Below, in pieces: positions 22,651-35,674 of a DNA stretch of 64,000 nucleotides (the stretch's first letter is position 1; every line of letters begins with the position of its first letter). Source of the stretch: Cyrtodaria siliqua (Eukaryota > Mollusca > Bivalvia > Adapedonta > Hiatellidae); contig JAWPHD010004360.1 of NCBI GenBank assembly GCA_037043455.1, positions 62,001 through 126,000 on the forward strand, written 5' to 3'. The position numbers and the translations under genes were made by a program. The notes beneath the pieces were generated by a model. It saw only the letters and a program-made list of their open reading frames with translations, searched no databases and was not told the DNA's origin.

Positions 22651-23340
22651 CCTCTCTCTCTTCATTGGCTATACACCTTCTTTTTAGGTAATAGTCATTC
22701 CACTTGCGTGTGTAAAAGTAGGGTTGATGGTTACTGACGGTTCCGATCCTAGGTTTATTCTATACTCTTAATCAAGCACGGAGAACATCACGGAGAATCG
22801 TAGCTCTTATGGTGCGTACCTACCGTATGGTAAGTACATACTACCATAACAGCCATAATTCTCACGTCTAGCGATATTGTAACAACTGCACCAATACTAA
22901 CACACAGTTGACATGGTAAGTAGTTAGTATTGTGATCTGGGTATCACCCTAAAGATTATTCTTCGTCGACGCCGTGTAGTGTCCGGGGAAGAATAGGTCC
23001 ACTGCTTGTACAGGCAGAGGGGTAAAATTCCCCCGAATTTATGTTCATTTTGTCATTTCCGTCAGTCACTTTCATTAAAGGTCTTCATCGTGAAACCTGT
23101 ATTGTTTCATGTGCTACTTCAGTTGTGGCAGAAAACATTCTGCATATGTGCGACGTTAAACCCCAATGCAATTCAATTAAAATCTTCTTTGTCGATTTCT
23201 TTTTTAGTAACACACAAATGGTTTGTGCCAATGCATATACTATTATTACATTTCATATGCAGAATTCTTCATTGTGATGTATATGGGTGGGGTAATTCAG
23301 GTGTTAAAATCCTTAAAATATACATAAATTGTAATTAAAA
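22651..23340. other. SINE-tail-like and inverted-repeat sequence
   Basis: CAATACTAAC (about 22889) pairs with GTTAGTATTG (about 22923). GTGCGACGTTAAACCCCAA at about 23149 is the kind of 3' tail often seen on molluscan SINEs. No coding sequence. Confidence 0.4.
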
Positions 23341-24789
23341 AGCATTAAAATAGGCATCTAATAAAATTTTGTGTTGCAATTTGCAATGTTTAAGTCATGT
23401 ATTTATTTGTAATACATAATCCAAGTAATCAGAATAAGTACTGACATAACGGATACACCTAAAATAAACTAATGTTATAAAAAACGTTTAAACTCACATT
23501 TCCCTTATCTAGAATCCTTTGGACTGTTTGTGTCATTTGTGCAATACATGTATATATCAGAACATGTTAATACTATTTAGAAATGTTGTAAATTACTGAT
23601 TCTAATGCAATTATTATGTAACACGTTGCTACATTGGCTAACGTCTCAATGTTGCGACTGTAAAAGCCCCGATTTACCGTTTGAAACCGTCACATAACGT
23701 TGAATTGGATGACGTCAACAAAATGCTGGCATCCGTGAATTTGAGTTTTCATAGAAAACAATTTCATTTTATATTGAAAATCTTAGCATGGTTATCTCTT
23801 AATTCTTACAAGTTGACACATATAATGTGAAAATATTAACTCAACTAAATGCATAAATATGTGTCAATTAAAGTGGGAGGGGTAAATTGACTTCTAATTT
23901 GAAGCAAAACAGAGATTTTAAACAAAATTTAGTGCTAAACAGACCTTATTTACTCTTTATATGAATTGTGAACTTAATTGCATCTTTAAAAAGTACTTCA
24001 ATAGTTATTCACACAAGCAAGAGATTTAAAAATGAACATCAAAAACGTATATGAAAGCACTGCAATGATAACCTATTAAGGTTCAATTTTTTTATATAAG
24101 CTACCTGTTCCAGATTGCTATCATGGAAAAATGTAATCTATATACATTGTTCCTTTTCAAAAAGTGATGGTAGAAATTGTCCCTTGAGTTGGTAACAATA
24201 TTGAACATTTTGGGTCCTGGCTCAAGGCCTAGCTTATGTTTTGTGAATGCTATTTTTCCTGTTCGACTTGTATACATACTTTTAATTTTAAACATGTACA
24301 CACTATCTCAGACCTAATAACAAATATATTGGACACTGCGAAAATTGTCTAAATTTCACGTGGCACAGTGCGAAAATGTCACAAAATATTTCCCAACTTT
24401 AAACACGCATATCATGAAGAGTTTTATAGACACTCGTTTCATTCATGCCAAATCCCATCCCATTTATTTTTCTTTCCATTGATAATATTTTGCTTTCTCT
24501 TACATTTAGAACAAAAATGGAGTTTGACAGAAACTTTGACTATGTCAAAACCTTGATTTTATACAATTTCTTATTTTGAAAATAAACATAAATTATTATA
24601 ATCCCATTTTGCTATTCACTATGAATCTTTTGAATGTATTCTCATCAAATTCAGTGAATAATTGAGAGAGAACATAGAAGGAAAAGTTAAGGTATCACGT
24701 GATATTTTGGTTAAATAGTAAGTTTCATATCTGTTTATTAATATGTCTGCGACTTACCCTACTGTCATCCCAATAAAACGGAACAGTGT
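23341..24789. other. Unassigned AT-rich sequence
   Basis: No gene, tandem repeat or terminal repeat recognised. Confidence 0.4.
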
Positions 24790-24799
24790 AAATAAAGAA

Positions 24800-27700
24800 A
24801 AGGGAGGAGAACAACTACACCATGATACAAGCATTCCTTCCAAGTTTCGTGTTTGTAGTGACAGCTGTTCTTGAGTTATCGCAAAAACAAACAATCTTTA
24901 GTGATTTTTTACAAGTTTTGTTACCATGGCAACCACTTTCTTATGCGAATCTATCCAAAAGGGAGGTGCACAACTACACCATGACACAAAAATTCCTGCC
25001 AAGTTTCGAGTTTGTAGTGCCAGCTGTTCTTGAGTTATCGTGAAGACAAGCAATTTTTAGTGATTTTTTTTACAAATTTTGTTACCATGGCAACCACATT
25101 TCTTATGCGAATCTACCCAAAAGGAAAGATGCACAATAACACCATGACATAAACTTTTCTGCCAAGATTCGAGATTGTAATGACAGCTGTTTTTGAGTGG
25201 TTTTTTAATGTTTTGTTACCATGGTATTCACATTTCTTAGGAGAATCTACCCAAAAGGAGAGGTGCACAACGACACCATGACACACGCATTCCTGACAAG
25301 TTTCGAGTTTGTAGTGCCAGCTGTTCTTGAGTTATCGCGAAGACATGCACTTTTTAGTGATTTTTACATGTTTTGTTGCCATGGCAACCACATTTCTTAT
25401 CGAATCTACCCAAACGGGATGGTGTTCAACTAGATCATGACATAAACGTTCCTGTCAAGTGTCGAGTTTGCAGTGCCCGCTGTTCTTGAGTTATCGCGAA
25501 GGCAAGCAATATTTAGTGATTTTTTAAAAGTTTTGTTACCATGGCAACCACATTTCTAATCAAAATCTACCCAAAAGAGGACGTACATAACTAGACCACG
25601 ACACAAACATTTCTGCTAAGTTTCGAGTTTGTAGCGCCAACTGTTCTTGAGCTATCGCAAAGACAAGCAAGTTTTAGTATTTTTTACATGTGCTGTTACC
25701 ACCGCAACCACATTTCTTATGCGAATCAATCCAATGGGGAAGTGCACAAAGAGATCATGACAAAAACAATCCTGCCAAAATTTGGAATTTGTACTGTAAA
25801 CTGTTCTTGAGTTATTGCGAAGACAAACACTTTTTAGTGATTTTTTACATGTTTTGTTAGCACGGCAACCATATTTCTTAGCGAATCTACCCAAAAAGGA
25901 AGTGCACAACTAGATCTAGACATAAACGTTCCTGTCAAGTGTCGAGTTTGCAGTGCCCGCTGTTCTTGAGTTATCGCGAAGGCAAGCAATATTTAGTGAT
26001 TTTTAAAAGTTTTGTTACCATGGCAACCACATTTCTAATCAAAATCTACCCAAAAGAGGACGTACATAACTAGACCACGACACAAACATTTCTGCTAAGT
26101 TTCGAGTTTGTAGCGCCAACTGTTCTTGAGCTATCGCAAAGACAAGCAAGTTTTAGTATTTTTTACATGTGCTGTTACCACCGCAACCACATTTCTTATG
26201 CGAATCAATCCAAATGGGGAAGTGCACAAAGAGACCATGACAAAAACAATCCTGCCAAAATTTGGAATTTGTACTGTAAACTGTTCTTGAGTTATTGCGA
26301 AGACAAACACTTTTTAGTGATTTTTTACATGTTTTGTTAGCACGGCAACCATATCTCTTAGCGAATCTACCCAAAAAGGAAGTGCACAACTAGATCTAGA
26401 CACAAACATTCCTGCCAAGTTCCGAGTTTTAGTGTCAGATGTTCTTGTGTTATTGCGAAGACAAGATATTATTAGTGATTGTTTACAAGTTTTGTTTCCA
26501 TGGCAACCAATTTTATTTTGCAAATCTACCCTAAATGGGAGGTGCACAACTGCACTATGACACAAACACTCCTGCCAAGATTCGAGTTTGTAGCGCCATC
26601 TGTTCTTGAGTTATCGTGAAGACAAGCAATACTTAGTGATTTTTATACAAGTTTTGTTACCATGGCAACAACATTTCTTAGGCAAATATTCCCAAAAGAA
26701 GAGGTGCACAACTATACCATGACACAAACATTCCTGCCAAGTTTCGAGTTTGTAGTGTCAGCTGTTTTTGAGCTATCGCGAAGACAAGCAATTTTTAGTG
26801 ATTTTTACAGGTTTTGTTACCAGGGAAACCACATTTCTTATGCAAATCTACACAAAAGGAAAATTGCACAACTAAACCAAGACACAAATATTCCTGCCAA
26901 ATTTCGAGCTAGACTTGTAAAAGAATCACAGCTGTTCTTGAGTTATTGTGAAAACAAGTACATTTTATTGATTTTTTTACAAGTCTTGTTACCATAGCAA
27001 CCACATTTCTTAAGCGAATCTACCCAAAGGAGGAAGTGCACAATTAGACCTTGACACAAACATTCCTGACAAGTTTCGAGTTTGGTAGTGCCAGCTGTTC
27101 TTGAGTTATCGCGAAGATAAGCAATTTTTACTTTTTTTTTTTAAAGTTTTTTACCCTGGCAACCAGATTTCTTAGGTGAATCAAGCCAAAAGAGAGGTGC
27201 ACAACTACACCATGACATGATCATTCCTGTCAAGTTACGATTATGTAGTGCCAGCTGTTCTTGAGTTATCGAGATGTAAAGCAATTTTTAGTGATGTTTT
27301 ACATGTTTTGTTAACCATGGCAACCAGATTTCTTATGCGAATCTACCCAAAAGAGGAGGTATACAACTGGACCATGACACAAACATTCCTGCTAAGTTTC
27401 GAGTTGGTAGTGGGAGCTGTTCTTGAGGTATCGCGAAATATAGTGATTTTTTACAAGTTTTGTTACCACGGCAACCACATTTCTTAAGCGAATCTACAAA
27501 AAAAGGGAGGTGCAAAACTAAGCAATGACACAAACATTTCTGCCAAGTTTTGAGTTGGTAAAACCAGATGTTCTTGAGTTATCGCGAAGACAAGCAATAC
27601 TTAAGTGATTTTTTACAAGTTTTGTTACCATGGCAACAACATTTCTTATGCGAATCTACCCAAAACACAAGGTGCACAACAAGATCATGACACAAACATT

Positions 27701-27935
27701 CCTGCCAAGTTTCGAGTTTGTAGTTTCAGCGGTTCTTGAATTATCACGAAGACAAGCAATTTTTAGTGATTTTTACATGTTTTTACCGAAATCTTGTCTT
27801 CTTGGTAACTCAAGAACAACTGGCACTACAAACTCAAAACTTGGCAGGAAGGTTTGTGTCATGGTCTAGTTGTGCACCTCCCCTTTTGGGCAGTTCGCAT
27901 AAGAAATGTGGTTGCCGTGGTAACAAAACATGTAA
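24800..27935 (+). repeat. Tandem array of about 160-bp units with terminal inverted unit
   Basis: Nearly twenty units sharing TGTTCTTGAGTTATCGCGAAGACAAGC, TTTTGTTACCATGGCAACCAC, GCGAATCTACCCAAAAG and ATTCCTGCCAAGTTTCGAG. The TTGAGTTATC word steps at 24871, 25030, 25193, 25327, 25486, 25647, 25807, 25966, 26126, 26287 and so on (mostly 159-161). The last unit (27795-27935) is inverted, giving a hairpin with the preceding one. Long frames on both strands are repeat artefacts; the many short ORFs here are not genes. Confidence 0.95.
25430..26390 (+). repeat. 480-bp higher-order duplication inside the array
   Basis: The three-unit block at 25441-25920 is repeated almost identically at 25921-26400, an exact 480-bp offset (3 x 160). 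Confidence 0.9.
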
Positions 27936-27936
27936 A

Positions 27937-29490
27937 CAAGAGCTGTCAGAGGACAGCGCCGCTCGACTATTCATAAATTTAAGAGAACAAGAAATGATAC
28001 ACTCGGCATATCATCAGAAAAAACAAAGAGGCGAGCTGGATGAGTCAAGAAGGAACACATTGGAATTGTCATTAAATCAAGGGCCACATGTTTTCTGTGA
28101 TGACAAAGAGGTAATTTAATAGTAACTCTTTCAAAGGATACATAAATAAATGCAAATTTTATAAGTTAAAAATATGTTAAAAGTATATGTAAATGCATTT
28201 GACCTTTGACCCCTTTGTGACCTTGCCATTTCATCCAATGATCTTGAACGCAATAGATACGATCATCGTCCCATTGATAATAAAGTATGTAAGTTTGATG
28301 ATGATTGGATAAAACATATTGAAGTTATTACATGTTAAGAACATTAACCTGATGCTAAGAGCCTATCAACCCATAAATGCAATTTGTGACCATGAACTTT
28401 GACATATTAAACCCCATAAGATCCTTCGAACATTAGAGCTAAACTAAAAAAAATATTTGTAAAGTTTGACCCAGGAGCTAGGTCCACAAAGGTGGTGGAA
28501 AAGCCTAGGGTCTACGCTGGTTGGATGGTTGTATCCGTCTGTTAATGCCCATTAAGTGTATATATGATTATAGGGTAGGGATCTCAACTGTTTACGAGTT
28601 ATGACCCAGGGGGCTATGTCCTCAGTGTGTGGGGAAGCAACCCGGTGTCTATGCTGGTTGGATGGTTGTATCTGTCTGTTCATGTCCATTTAGTGTATAT
28701 ATGGTTATAGGGTGGGGATCTCAACTGTTACTAAGTTATGACTCAGGGGGCCTGCCTACACCCTCATGTTTCACCTCATGTGACCCACGGGGCGGTCCAA
28801 TTCCAGGGTCACCATTTGAGCAAACTTGGTAGAGGACTACTAGACGATGCTACATGCAAAATATCTAAGCTGCAGCCCTTTTTGTTTCGGAAAAGAAGAT
28901 TTTGAAGTGTTTTTTCCTATATACTTTTATGTAAAAATTACGTTTTTTTACCAATTCATGGGCCATCATGAATTTGTCAAAATGAACGGAAGAGTTATGA
29001 AGATGGTTGGGTAAGGTACAGAAGTTGATGTGAAACATTAGTATAAATTGTTAATGCAATAACTTGAGTAGTTTTGAAGTTATAAAATCTATTGCACAAA
29101 AACGTTAAGGTAAAGACAATCAAAGGGCCATAACTTTGTCAAAATGAAAGGAACAGTTATGAGGATTGTTGGATAAGGTGCAGAATTTAATGGGAAATGT
29201 TAGTATACAGTTTTAATGCAATAGCTTGGGTAGTTTTGAAGTTATAAATCTACTGCACAAAAACCTTAAGGTAAAAACATGACAATCAAAGGGCCATAAC
29301 TTTGTCAAACTTATGGGGATTGTTGGATAAGGTACAGAATTTGATGGGAAACATTAGTATAAAGTTTTAATGCAATAGCTTCAGTATTATTGAAGTTATA
29401 AATCTATTGCACAAAAGCTTTAAGGTGAAGCTGGGGACGCCGACGCCGTGGTGAGTAGGATAGCTCTCACTATTCTTCGAATGGTCGAGC
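27937..29490 (+). mobile_element. Helentron-like non-autonomous element
   Basis: The left end AAGAGCTGTCAGAGGACAGC is a hairpin (GCTGTC/GACAGC) followed by GCTCGACTATTC. The right end GGATAGCTCTCACTATTC...GAATGGTCGAGCTAAAAA contains the inverted counterpart (GCTCGACCATTC on the minus strand). Inside are two arrays: a 137-bp pair (28505-28790) and about 2.5 units of about 155 bp (28970-29420, CAAAGGGCCATAACTTTGTC). No transposase. Confidence 0.6.
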
Positions 29491-30310
29491 TAAAAATCAT
29501 TAACAAGAGGTCAATGACTTTGAAGCTCTAATGATAGGGTTTTGATAGCTAGATCAGCATTCATGTGAAGTTTCATGAAAATCCGTCAAGTAGTTTCAGA
29601 GGAGAAGTCGCTACAAGTTTTCATTATATAACTCTAATGTAAACAAAGATGGCCGGCTTGGCGGCCATGTTTAACGTCAAATCAAAATAATTTTTGACAA
29701 GGATCAACATCATGTCATACTGATCATTTTAGAAAAAGTCCCCATATCAATATCACTTATAGTTTTCAAGAAGTACTCGCTACAAACTTGTTTTTGAAAA
29801 TCTACTTTTAGCTGTTGCGGCCATCTTGAATTTCCGACCAACATGAAATGTTGCTAGGATCATTCAGACATCAAAAGCAACATTCCTGTGAAGTTACATG
29901 GAAATCCGTCTAGTAGTTTCAGAGGAGTAGTCGCTACAAGTTTTTACTAAATAACTCTATGTAAACAAAGATGGCCGCTGGCAGCCATATTTTAACGTCG
30001 AATCAAAAACGATTTTCGACAAGGACCAACATCATGTCATGCTGATCATTTTAGAAAAAGTCCCATATCAAAATCACTTAGAGTTTTCAAGAAGTAGTCG
30101 CTACAATTTTTAGCCGTGGCGGCCATCTTGGAATTTCACATTAACATGAATTTTTGCTAGGATCAACTAGACTTCATGGGCAATATTTCTGTAAAGTTTC
30201 ATGAAAATCCATTCAGTAGTTTCAGAGGAGTAGTCGCTACAAAAAAGTTTACGGACAGACAGACGGACGACAGACGCCGCACCGTTGAAGTGGGGCATAT
30301 ATGTTGATGA
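29491..30310 (+). repeat. 325-bp tandem units, array 1
   Basis: About 2.3 units with AAGATGGCCG, GACAAGGACCAACATCATGTCATG, TGATCATTTTAGAAAAAGTCCC and AGTTTCAGAGGAGTAGTCGCTACAA. Ends with a (GACG/GACA) stretch (30250-30280), as the array at 35290 does. Confidence 0.9.
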
Positions 30311-31369
30311 TAAAGATTAATATTGTAGTTCTTCCCTCAAAATTAACGTCTTGTACCTAGCGTATTCAAAGCAGAAGATAATAGATTAACATACTCCAAC
30401 AAGCAAAAACAGTTTTTTATCGTCCGATTTTGATAATTATTTCATAATTTTCCCAAGATTTTCAGAACTATCAATAATAAAGATGGTTTGATTACGTACC
30501 TACATTCCCCCTAACTTATAACTACCTTACCCCAACCAATTGATAAGACAGTTGTACAGGAACCAATGATAATCAGCATTTTTAAAAAACAAGATTTTAC
30601 ATTCGGAGATTGAGGACTAAGATCCGGAGATCCGGATGGCTAATAAAACATCCGGATATTGTGAAATTTATCCAGCTTGTTTTAACATATATTCTATCAT
30701 GCACAAAGCATTCACCGAAACAGGGAACTGATATTGCTAACAATCATTTGTGTTGGCTTGATGGTATCAGAACTGGAGCTTTAATGACACTTGGACAATC
30801 AGTATCTTTCTGTATGTCAAGAATTTATAGACTTGTTTTTAAATCAATGGTATAAAATCATACACACATCTGGCTGATGTTCAACATACAAACTTCTAAA
30901 AGAGACATTTTGCTTTGAAAATTAGTACTTCTAACAGATTTCTAAAATGCATGAATAAATTCTGAACGAGAAGTCACAAACTACATACAGAAACAGAAAA
31001 AATTAATTCTGTAGACAGAGAAAACAGATAATGCACACTAGATAATCAAGATATAGAAGACGAATATCATTATCTCTTCTTGTTTGTAAAGAACTTTCAC
31101 AACCAAGTACACAGGTTTTAAAATCTAAGTATTCCTCCCGACCAAACATTATGAAATTCAAAACTTTAATGAGTACATCAAACGTTGTAAGTGTGAAGTT
31201 TCTATGTCCACCCTGCATAATGTTTATTCCCATCAAAAACCATTGCGAAACATCGGCAACTAACTTCCAAAACGAAAGACGCGAAGCAAGACGGTCATCG
31301 TGCATGGATAATCTATGACACTCTTTAAAATAGCGAAAAGCCGATCAAGGGCGACTAGGACAACAATGA
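30311..31369. other. Unassigned sequence
   Basis: An 81-codon frame at 30610 (+) and a 100-codon frame at 31305 (-) have protein-like composition but no family I recognise; possibly flanks of the LINE remnant that follows. Confidence 0.35.
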
Positions 31370-32000
31370 GGGTGAACTTAAAGTTATTGTCTGGAATGGT
31401 AAAGGTTTGCCCGAGAGTAGAAGACAGAATCAGAAATCAGGTTATCATTATTTTAATGGCTATAGAAAAGTTAATGCTAATCATGATTTCAATGACAATG
31501 ACCCAATTTCCGAAGAATTAGATGAAAGGATAAGCGTAGCCGATGTAGAGTCGGCCATAAAAGCGTTAAATAAAAAAAAGCGGTATTAAGCGAGTTTATA
31601 CTTAATGAATATTTCATTGCTGGTTGTGGTATATTATCGGGTCATATTACTGATATTCTAAATAGTATTTGTGATGCAGGTTGCTTTCTGGTAAAACGGT
31701 CTAAGGGTTTAAGATTTCTTTACATAAAAAAGCGATATTAACTATGTGAACAATTAAAGGGGCATTACATTAATTGTATGAGTAAAATAGTTACAAACAT
31801 TTTGAATAATTATGTGACTTGACAAATGGTGTGAAAATAATAACACCGTATCTAATACTCGATTCAGGTTTATAAATGGGAGGTCAACAACAGATGCAAT
31901 ATTTACATAGCATTATAAACAAACGTCTAAGCGGCAAAAAACACATTATTGCTCATATATAGATTTGACAAAACGCATTTGATTCTGTCAAATGAAATGC
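31370..32000 (+). pseudogene. Heavily decayed LINE reverse transcriptase
   Basis: Pieces in shifting frames: ISVADVESAIKALNKKK (31539-31589), AGCGILSGHITDILNSICDAG (31617-31680), CMSKIVTNILNN, then HSIINKRLS and a motif-A-like AFDSV near 31985. These are RT finger and palm fragments in correct order over 450 bp. Many stops and frameshifts. Clade not assignable; motif C is absent. Confidence 0.6.
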
Positions 32001-32254
32001 GTTCTGTTCAAACTATACAAGAAGCACTAATATTGGTGCAAAAGCCGGATTGCTTACTTTTACCGCGGATAATAAACATGTATGCCAAGTTCTCTGCCAA
32101 TATGTTTTTGGAATATGACTACATTCAATATGTAAACCAAGCATCTAAGTGGAAAAGGGGAATAATGCTAACAAGAAGAAGTCTTGCCACGCAATACAAT
32201 GTCCCCTACCGGGCATTTGTTAAAACGCCACAAGGAAAATTAAAGTTATTCATG

Positions 32255-32800
32255 GGAAAACAATTTACTATTCATACTAACAGTGATCTTGACCTTGGAC
32301 CAAATGACCCGAATAGCATCCCAAACTTCCTTTCTATGAGCCATACCTTTTGGTAAATTTTCGTTAAAATCTCTTAAGGGAAAACAAGTTACTGATCAGA
32401 AACAAATTTTCTATTTATAGTAAAAATGACAGTAACCTTGAAAACCAAATGACCCGAATAGCAATCTCAAACTTTCTTTCCATAAGACGCATCTTTTAGT
32501 AAAGTTTCGTTAAAATCTAAAGTTATTAATCCGAAACTAATTTTCTAATTTAGAAACAGTGACCTTGACTTTGACCCCAGTGACTCCAAATGCAATGCCA
32601 GTCTCCCTTTTCATATAAGCTACCTACACACCAAGTTTCAGGCCAATATCTCATTCTTAAGTAAATCTATTGAGCGGAAACCTTATTTCTATTTTAGTAA
32701 TAATGACCTTGACCCCAGTGACCCCAAATGCAATCCCCAATATTCTTGTATTGAGTTTTTGAGCAGAAACCGATTTACATTCAACATTTTGACTGAAATA
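32255..32800 (+). repeat. Diverged tandem repeat, unit about 145 bp
   Basis: GACCTTGACC / AATGACCCGAATAGCA / CAAACTTTCTTTCCAT / AAGTTTCGTTAAAATCT words recur about 3.5 times. CCAGTGACCCCAAATGCAAT in the later units resembles the 145-bp family at 11611. Confidence 0.65.
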
Positions 32801-33204
32801 TAAAGTAAAAAAGGGTCAAAACGTCCCCGAATCGATCACCTGAGGATCTTCGCAATGATGAAAGAATTGACCCTCGTAAATGCTGATTGAAGATGCTGTC
32901 CTTATGTAAGTCAATGTAAAATCATGCAAAATCTCTATATACAAACTCTGGAATCCGGGGTCGCGGCCATCTTTGACCTAAGGTACTTCAAATGGTTAAA
33001 CGTGATATCACAGTCCAGCGGTTAGCGATCATTAATTATAATAAAGAACAAGCTAAACTGGCTCTTATATCAACAGTTTCATCATTAATTGTTTTTGCAC
33101 TTGTAGACGACATGTATGGTCAAAACCGGTGTGTTCGGACATCCCGGTACGATCGAACGCTTTATTATACTCGCAAAACTGTTTGAGAGGACATCCTGGT
33201 ATAA
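32801..33204. other. Unassigned sequence
   Basis: No gene recognised; the short frame at 32992 is probably chance. Confidence 0.35.
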
Positions 33205-35395
33205 TCACGTATGATATTATTTCGACAAGGATAAACATTATGTCATGCTGATCATTTTAGGGAAAGTCCCATATCAATATCACTTACAGTTTTCAAAAGG
33301 TAGTCGCTACAAACTTGTCGTTTAAAAACCTATTTTTAGCTGTGGTGGCCATCTTGAATTTCCGGATGACCTGACATTTTGCTTGGATCAACTAGACAAC
33401 AACCGCAACATTCCTGTGAAATTCAATGAAAATCCGTCAAGTAGATTCAGAGTAGTCGCTAATAATTTTACTATACAGGGGTCTGGAAATATTTTGAAAA
33501 TCCACTTGCCCAGGGCAAGTAGATTTTCAAAATCCACTTGCCCTGCCCAAAATGTCACTTGCCCCAATTTCAAAAGTCACTTGCCCCAAAATTAAGCTAT
33601 GTCAACATGCCTTTTTTTTTCAGACCGCGCGCTAAGTTGAATACTATTACTGTTTTTTGTCATAATTTTTTAGATGATTTAATTGTAAAATTAATGCTTT
33701 AAATTAGAAAGGATCAAAGCTATAGGTTGTTACCATCATGCACATATCAGTGTTTTCCTCCACCGGTGGAAGAGGGTGAGGGTGGTGTCGGCAGGGATAC
33801 CCCAAGGATAAGACATCACTGATGAACATGGGGTAGGGAATCAGATGAACAGAACCGGGTGCCAACACGGTAATATTAGATATTGGTAGACCCTATGGAA
33901 TTAAGACGTACATGATGCTCCTAGTGCACTAAATACTAAAGGTCGAACACTTTTTCTACTTAGATACATCAGATAAAAAAATAAATATGCATTAGGTCAA
34001 ACAGAAGTTTTTTCCTACTTTCACTTTTGTTACAGACAAAATCAGCAAGCTCATTTTTCTGTGTTGGAAATTATGAGTATATAACCCTATATAAACAAAG
34101 ATGGCAGCTGGCAGCCATGTTTAATGTCAAATCAAAATGATTTTCAATAAGAACCAACATCATGTCATGCTGATCATTTTAGAAAAAGTCCCATATCAAT
34201 ATCCCTTATATTTTTCAATAAGTAGTCGCTACAAACTTGTTTTTTTAAAAATCTATTTTTAGCTGTGGTGGCCAACTTGAAATTTCGGCCGACCTGAAAT
34301 TTTGCTAGGACCAACTAGATATCAAGAGCAACTTTCTTGTGAAATTTCATGAAAATCTGTCACGTAGTTTTAGAGGAGTAGTCGCTACAAGATTTTACTA
34401 TATAACTCCATGTAAACAAAGATGGCTACTGGCAGCCATGTTTAATGTCAAATCCAAAATGATTTTCGACAAGGACAAACACCATCTCATGCTGATCATT
34501 TTTAGAAATAGTCCCATATCAATATCACTTATATTTTTCAAGAAGTAGTCGCTACAAACTTGTCTTTTTAAAAATATATTTTTAGCTGTGGTGGCCATCT
34601 TGAATCTGCGGCCGACCTGTAATTTTGCAAGGATCAACTGGACATCACGAGCAATATTCCTGTGAAATGTCATGAAAATCTGTCAAGTAATTTCAGAGGA
34701 GTAGTCGCTACAAGTTTTTACTATATAACTCCGTGTAAACAAAGATGACCGCTAATGTCAAATCCGAAATTTTTCGACAAGGACCAACATTATCTCATGC
34801 TGATCATTTTAGAAAAAGTCCCATATCAATATCACTTATAGTTTTCAAGAAGTAGTCGCTACAAACTTGTTTTTCAAAAATCTATTTTTAGCCTGTCGGC
34901 CATCTTGAATTTCCGGCCGACCTGATATTTTTCTAGGATCAATTAGACATCAAGAACAACATGAAAATCCGTAAAGTACTTTCAGAGGAGTAGTCGCTAC
35001 AAGTTTTTTACTATATAACTCTATGTAAACAAAGATGACCGCTGGCAGCCATGTTTAACATCGAATCAAAACGATTTTCGACAAGGACCAACATCATGTC
35101 ATGCTGATCATTTTAGAAAAAGTCCCATATCAATATCACTTATGGTTTTCAAGAAGTATTTTTAGCTTTGGCGGCCATCTTGGATTTTACAGCAACGTGA
35201 ATTTTTGCTAAGATCAACTAGACTTCAAGGTCAACATTTCTGTAAAGTTTCATGAAAATCAATTTAGTAGTTTCAAAGGAGTAGTCGCTACAAAAAAAGT
35301 TTACAGACGGACGGACGGACGGACCATGGACACCGCACCAGGGCATAATCTCTGCTGATCTTTGATCAGTAGAGCTAAAAACTGGTGCTTTTAGT
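33205..35395 (+). repeat. 325-bp tandem units, array 2
   Basis: Same unit as 29491-30310, about five copies, ending in (GGAC)n at 35308-35323 and the hairpin CTGATCTTTGATCAG with a GAGCTAAAA tail at 35357-35380. Interrupted at 33476-34077. The Polinton target site lies only about 20 bp beyond the tail. Confidence 0.9.
33476..34077. mobile_element. 602-bp insertion in the 325-bp array
   Basis: The array phrase TTACTATATAAC breaks after CTATA and resumes at TATATAAC. The insert starts CAGGGGTCTGG and opens with a 20-bp hairpin (ATTTTGAAAATCCACTTGCC at 33490, mirrored by GGCAAGTAGATTTTCAAAAT with one mismatch). CACTTGCCC is repeated five times. Non-coding. Class unknown. Confidence 0.55.
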
Positions 35396-35398
35396 ATT

Positions 35399-35404
35399 GA
35401 GTTA
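35399..35404. repeat. Target-site duplication, left copy (GAGTTA)
   Basis: Identical hexamer at 52553-52558 flanks the other end of the Polinton. Confidence 0.85.
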
Positions 35405-35674
35405 AGTATAGAAACTGAGAGTATAGGGCCAGTTCCTCCCTCGCGACAAATAATCAGCCATTATTAGTTGTCTCATGTTGACTTTAACACAAACATTTAC
35501 AAAACGCCAACATGACGATGACATGCTTGCTGCCAGACCCCACACAACTACACAAAACTGCTTGATAACCCTTCGCTTAGGAAGAACCTTTACCAAAACC
35601 CTCATTTTCTATTAATTTTGTAAATAACTAAAACATTTGCAACTCATTAAGCAAAGTCTTCATCATCGCTTTGC
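35405..35674 (+). repeat. Polinton left terminal inverted repeat
   Basis: Begins AGTATAGAAACTGAGAG and matches the reverse complement of 52280-52552 with few mismatches. Its inner end coincides with the integrase stop codon. The outer end lacks one AGT relative to the right copy (AGTATAG versus AGTAGTATAG). The ORFs inside the TIRs are mirror artefacts. Confidence 0.93.

Noticed and set aside
25652..27533. Many 60-110-codon ORFs on both strands with similar peptides
   Set aside because: By-products of the 160-bp tandem unit, present in both orientations.
35402..35605. ORFs in the TIRs (minus 35402-35605 and plus 52358-52597) with near-identical proteins
   Set aside because: They are mirror images of the same TIR sequence read from each end; nothing supports expression, and similarity to each other is due to the TIR.
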